Assembly (NCBI GenBank): GCA_039649175.1 | Contig: JBBWZS010000089.1 | Coordinates: forward strand, 1 to 8,197 | Length of the DNA: 8,197 nt | DNA from: DATAQC01 sp039649175 | GTDB taxonomy: Bacteria; Actinomycetota; Acidimicrobiia; Acidimicrobiales; AC-14 | Direction of reading: 5' to 3' | In this document: positions 6,159-8,197 of the stretch, piece by piece | How positions within the stretch are numbered: the first letter of the stretch is position 1 | How the letters are laid out: every line of letters begins with the position of its first letter | The notes under the pieces: generated by a model | The model's input: the letters and a program-made list of their open reading frames with translations, nothing else | The model's database searches: none | Told to the model about the DNA's origin: nothing | Program-made: the position numbers and the translations under genes

Positions 6159-6305
6159 CTACTTGCCGAGCATGCGGTTCATCTTGGTGCCACAGGTGGG
6201 GCAGGTGCCCTGGGCGGCCCGCCGGCCGTTGGCCAGGTCGACCTCGGTGCCGTCGAAATGACGCTTCTCCCGGCACTTCACGCAGTAACCCTCGTAGTCA
6301 GCCAT
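6159..6305 (-). CDS. Small zinc-ribbon protein (DUF5679 family)
   Basis: This 48-residue protein resembles the DUF5679 family. It has two CxxC pairs, Cys8/Cys11 (YCVKC) and Cys35/Cys38 (GTCPTCGTK), joined by a short linker containing NGRRAAQGTC. The four cysteines should bind one zinc. The frame is open further upstream, but ATG 6305 is chosen because GAAGGGA (6313-6319) precedes it with a 6-nt spacing and the protein then starts as the family does (MADYEGYCVKC). It is the first gene of the minus-strand operon, 31 nt before rimO. The molecular function of the family is not known to me; nucleic-acid or ribosome association is only a guess from the fold and the RimO neighbour. Confidence 0.88.
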   Translation of the reverse strand: MADYEGYCVKCREKRHFDGTEVDLANGRRAAQGTCPTCGTKMNRMLGK

Positions 6306-6363
6306 TCGGTGTCCCTTCGCAGACGATCTGCAGAGAGTCTTGCCCGAATCGGCAGGGGGGCCG

Positions 6364-6393
6364 CGCATCCGGGCCGGATCGACCCCGGATGCG
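6364..6393. repeat. 10-bp inverted repeat in the divergent intergenic region
   Basis: CGCATCCGGG (6364-6373) pairs perfectly with CCCGGATGCG (6384-6393) across a 10-nt loop, which itself carries another CCGGAT. It lies 59 bp ahead of the DUF5679-rimO operon and 90 bp ahead of the plus-strand membrane-protein gene. It could be an operator or a leader hairpin; a terminator is not expected between divergent genes. Confidence 0.6.
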
Positions 6394-6466
6394 GCTCCCG
6401 ATGACGGCGGCCAGGATGTCACCTTTGGTGAACCGGCACGGTCCTATGGGTCCGTAACGTCCACTG

Positions 6467-6474
6467 AAGGAGGG
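6467..6474 (+). promoter_or_regulatory. Strong ribosome binding site of the small membrane-protein gene
   Basis: AAGGAGGG lies 8 nt upstream of ATG 6483. It is the best Shine-Dalgarno match in the window and fixes the start of an otherwise anonymous gene. A weak -10-like TAACGT (6455-6460) lies too close to it for a confident promoter call. Confidence 0.8.
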
Positions 6475-6482
6475 CGATTCAT

Positions 6483-6806
6483 ATGTACCAGTTCGCAACC
6501 GTCGCTTTGCTCGGACTTGGTGTCCTCGGGGTCACCAATCTGGTCGCCGAGATCGTCCCCGACCTGGCCCGGTTCCGCACCCTCGCCATGTTCGTCCTGG
6601 CCGTCGCCGGCGTGGTCGCCCTCGACTACTCGGTCCTGGCCGGGTTCGGCATCCACGTCCGCCAGGCGTGGATGGGCCCTTGGGCCACCGGCGTGATCGT
6701 GGCGTCGCTGGCCTCTGCCTGGCAGGCCACCTTGGCATGGCTGCAGGCGCCGGAGCGGGCCGTCACCGGCACCGACGGCGCCCGTCGCCCCCGAATTGCC
6801 GCCTGA
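6483..6806 (+). CDS. Small three-helix membrane protein, function unknown
   Basis: I do not recognise this 107-residue protein. It has three hydrophobic segments at about 5-25 (ATVALLGLGVLGVTNLVAEIV), 33-53 (TLAMFVLAVAGVVALDYSVL) and 65-87 (GPWATGVIVASLASAWQATL), followed by a short charged tail (from about 90) with several arginines. Loop residues are few; acidic positions include Glu23, Asp27 and Asp48. The strong Shine-Dalgarno, the ATG start and codon use like that of its neighbours support a real gene. It diverges from the DUF5679-rimO operon and converges on the protease gene, so the neighbours give no functional hint. It could be a phage-holin-like or structural membrane protein, but no motif decides this. 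Confidence 0.8.
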   Translation: MYQFATVALLGLGVLGVTNLVAEIVPDLARFRTLAMFVLAVAGVVALDYSVLAGFGIHVRQAWMGPWATGVIVASLASAWQATLAWLQAPERAVTGTDGARRPRIAA

Positions 6807-6835
6807 CGCCAGCGGTTCTTTCCCCCGCCGAGCAA

Positions 6836-6891
6836 CCGGTTCCCGACCCGTCGGGCGACAATGACGTCGCCCAGCGGGCCGGGAACAACGG
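6836..6891. terminator. Long hairpin between convergent genes, probable bidirectional terminator
   Basis: The arms 6839-6859 and 6866-6886 form 18 Watson-Crick pairs out of 21 positions around a 6-nt loop (AATGAC). The core is GGGCGAC/GTCGCCC, then CCCG/CGGG, then GTTCCCG/CGGGAAC. A further CCG/CGG pair (6836-6838 with 6889-6891) closes beyond a 2-nt bulge. It starts 29 nt after the membrane-protein stop and ends 46 nt before the protease stop. There is no T-run on either side. Confidence 0.7.
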
Positions 6892-6937
6892 TGTACACGA
6901 TGGCCGGAATGGGCTGGTTGGCCTGTTCGCTCGGTGC

Positions 6938-8170
6938 TCAGTCGGCGGGGCCGGTCGCCAGCGTCGCCCGGGCGCTGTGCCCGGTCCCCGACTGGTCGAC
7001 CCAGCCGATCGCCACCTTGTCCCCCGGGCGGGCCGACTGCAGCAGGGTGCTGAGCGCCGATGCGGTGTCGACGGTCCGGCCGTCGACCGAGGTGATGGTG
7101 TCACCTGCGGCCAGGCCGATCGACGCCGCCGGCGTTCCCGGCACCACGGCGGCCACGGGCGCCCCGCCCGAGCTCGAGCCCGAGCCCGCGACCTGCACGC
7201 CCAGGAAGGCAGGGAGCCCGATGTGGATCGTGGCCGAGGCCTTGCCCGACTCGATCTGGTCGGCGACGGAACGGGCCTTGCCGATCGGGATGGCATACCC
7301 GGCCCGGGTCGACGCCTGGAACCGGGAGCCGCCCACCTCGGCGGCGGTATCCATGCCGATCACCGTGCCCGAGCCGTCGGTGAGCGGGCCCCCGGAGTCG
7401 CCCGCCTCGATGGGCGCGTCGACTTCGATCAGGCCGGTGAGGCGCTCGGCGTTGGCGCCGGACTCGTCACTGGCGGTGATCGCCTGGTCGAGGGCCACGA
7501 TGTTCCCGTTGACGACGCTCGGCGTGCCGCCCCGACCACCGGCGTTGCCGATGGCCACCACCGGATCGCCCACCGCCAGGTGGGCCGCCCCTGAGGTGCT
7601 CACCGTGGCCAGGCCGGAGGCGCCCATCAACTGGATGACGGCCACGTCCTCGGTCGGATCGGTGCCCACCACGCGGGCCGAATAGGTGCGGCCCGTGTCC
7701 ACCGCGGTGGCGGTGATGGTGGTGGCGCCGGCCACCACGTGGTTGTTGGTGAGGACCTCCCCCGAGGCGGTGAGCACCATCCCCGTCCCCGCCGCCCGGG
7801 CGCCCTGGTAGCCCAACTGGGTGTCGATGTCGACCACGCCGGCGTAGGAGGCGCTTCCCCCTCCCGACGCCACGCCGGAGCCGAGCGACGACTGGGACGG
7901 GTCGCCGGTGGCCGCGCCGGCGCCCGCGCCGGCACTGGTGCCGGCACTGGTGGGGCCGCCGGCAGCGGTCGTCGTCGCCCGCGACCGCAGGGTGCCCCCG
8001 ACGGTGAAGGCCACCACGGCGACCAGGGCGAACAGCGCAGCCAGCAGGAGCCCGCCATGGGTCCGCCGCCCGGAGGGCGATGCCGGCAGGGCCGCAGGCG
8101 GGGGCACCGGTGGGGCCGGGGGCCGGGCCGGGGGGGCCGGGATCTGCCAGTCCGGCTGCACCGGCTCCAC
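6938..8170 (-). CDS. Membrane-anchored trypsin-like serine protease with PDZ domain (HtrA/DegP type)
   Basis: The 410-residue protein has a proline-rich cytoplasmic N-terminus (about 9-30), one membrane segment (40-59, LLLAALFALVAVVAFTVGG) and a Ser/Gly/Ala-rich linker (62-108). A chymotrypsin-fold protease domain follows at about 110-310, with a PDZ domain at about 318-406. The catalytic triad is His144 (TNNHVVAG), Asp175 (TEDVAVIQL) and Ser259 (EAGDSGGPL). The PDZ region shows FLGVQV, VVPGTPAASIGLAAGD and ITSVDGRTV. This layout places the protease outside the membrane, as in actinobacterial HtrA/PepD proteins that degrade or sense misfolded envelope proteins. GTG 8170 has no convincing Shine-Dalgarno, and the frame stays open to the window edge, so the true start may lie beyond it. 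The substrate is unknown. Confidence 0.93.
   Translation of the reverse strand: MEPVQPDWQIPAPPARPPAPPVPPPAALPASPSGRRTHGGLLLAALFALVAVVAFTVGGTLRSRATTTAAGGPTSAGTSAGAGAGAATGDPSQSSLGSGVASGGGSASYAGVVDIDTQLGYQGARAAGTGMVLTASGEVLTNNHVVAGATTITATAVDTGRTYSARVVGTDPTEDVAVIQLMGASGLATVSTSGAAHLAVGDPVVAIGNAGGRGGTPSVVNGNIVALDQAITASDESGANAERLTGLIEVDAPIEAGDSGGPLTDGSGTVIGMDTAAEVGGSRFQASTRAGYAIPIGKARSVADQIESGKASATIHIGLPAFLGVQVAGSGSSSGGAPVAAVVPGTPAASIGLAAGDTITSVDGRTVDTASALSTLLQSARPGDKVAIGWVDQSGTGHSARATLATGPAD
7928..7951 (-). repeat. Tandem 12-bp repeat in the protease linker
   Basis: Two exact head-to-tail copies of GCCGGCACTGGT encode TSAG twice, within the low-complexity linker after the membrane segment. Copy number here could vary by slippage without breaking the reading frame. 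Confidence 0.8.
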
Positions 8171-8197
8171 CGCCCGTCCGGCCGGCGACGGTGTGGC

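Noticed and set aside
6306..6422. N-terminal extension of the DUF5679 protein
   Set aside because: The open frame continues upstream, but a well-placed Shine-Dalgarno precedes ATG 6305 and the family starts there.
2374..6457. Long plus-strand open frames opposite thpR, cinA, pgsA and rimO
   Set aside because: They lie antisense to well-supported conserved genes, are of low complexity and contain no recognisable domains.

Overview
The window looks like chromosomal DNA from a high-GC Gram-positive bacterium, most likely an actinobacterium of the Acidimicrobiia type. This is inferred from the very high GC content, the frequent GTG starts, an actinobacterial/Firmicute-type LexA box, a DUF5679 zinc-ribbon gene beside rimO, and a spoVS-like gene next to recA. 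No rRNA, tRNA, CRISPR, insertion sequence or phage gene was seen. Most of the window is conserved housekeeping DNA, and I found no convincing undescribed multi-gene system.

Left part (1-1770): a spoVS-like gene with a proline-rich tail lies downstream of recA on the minus strand, separated from it by a GC-rich hairpin. recA has a well-formed promoter of its own. Its -35 and -10 hexamers are 17 bp apart, and a near-perfect LexA operator fills the spacer, so recA should be SOS-controlled.

Middle (1770-6305): a plus-strand ankyrin-repeat gene sits between recA and the rest of the conserved cluster. It is separated from the next gene by a perfect 14-bp inverted repeat. Beyond it is a tight minus-strand operon, read in the order DUF5679 protein, rimO, pgsA, cinA, thpR. 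Its gaps are short (31 bp or less), and the two central junctions are an abutting stop/start and an 11-base overlap. The order pgsA-cinA-(thpR)-recA-spoVS recalls the ancestral order known from Firmicutes, Deinococcus and actinobacteria. Here thpR has been separated from recA by the ankyrin gene. The operon links ribosomal protein S12 methylthiolation, phospholipid synthesis, NMN/pyridine nucleotide salvage and RNA end processing.

Right part (6306-8197): a divergent intergenic region with a 10-bp inverted repeat precedes a small plus-strand three-helix membrane protein of unknown function. That gene converges on a membrane-anchored trypsin-like/PDZ serine protease of the HtrA/DegP type. A 56-nt hairpin lies between the two. 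The protease reading frame is still open at the right edge, so its N-terminus is uncertain.
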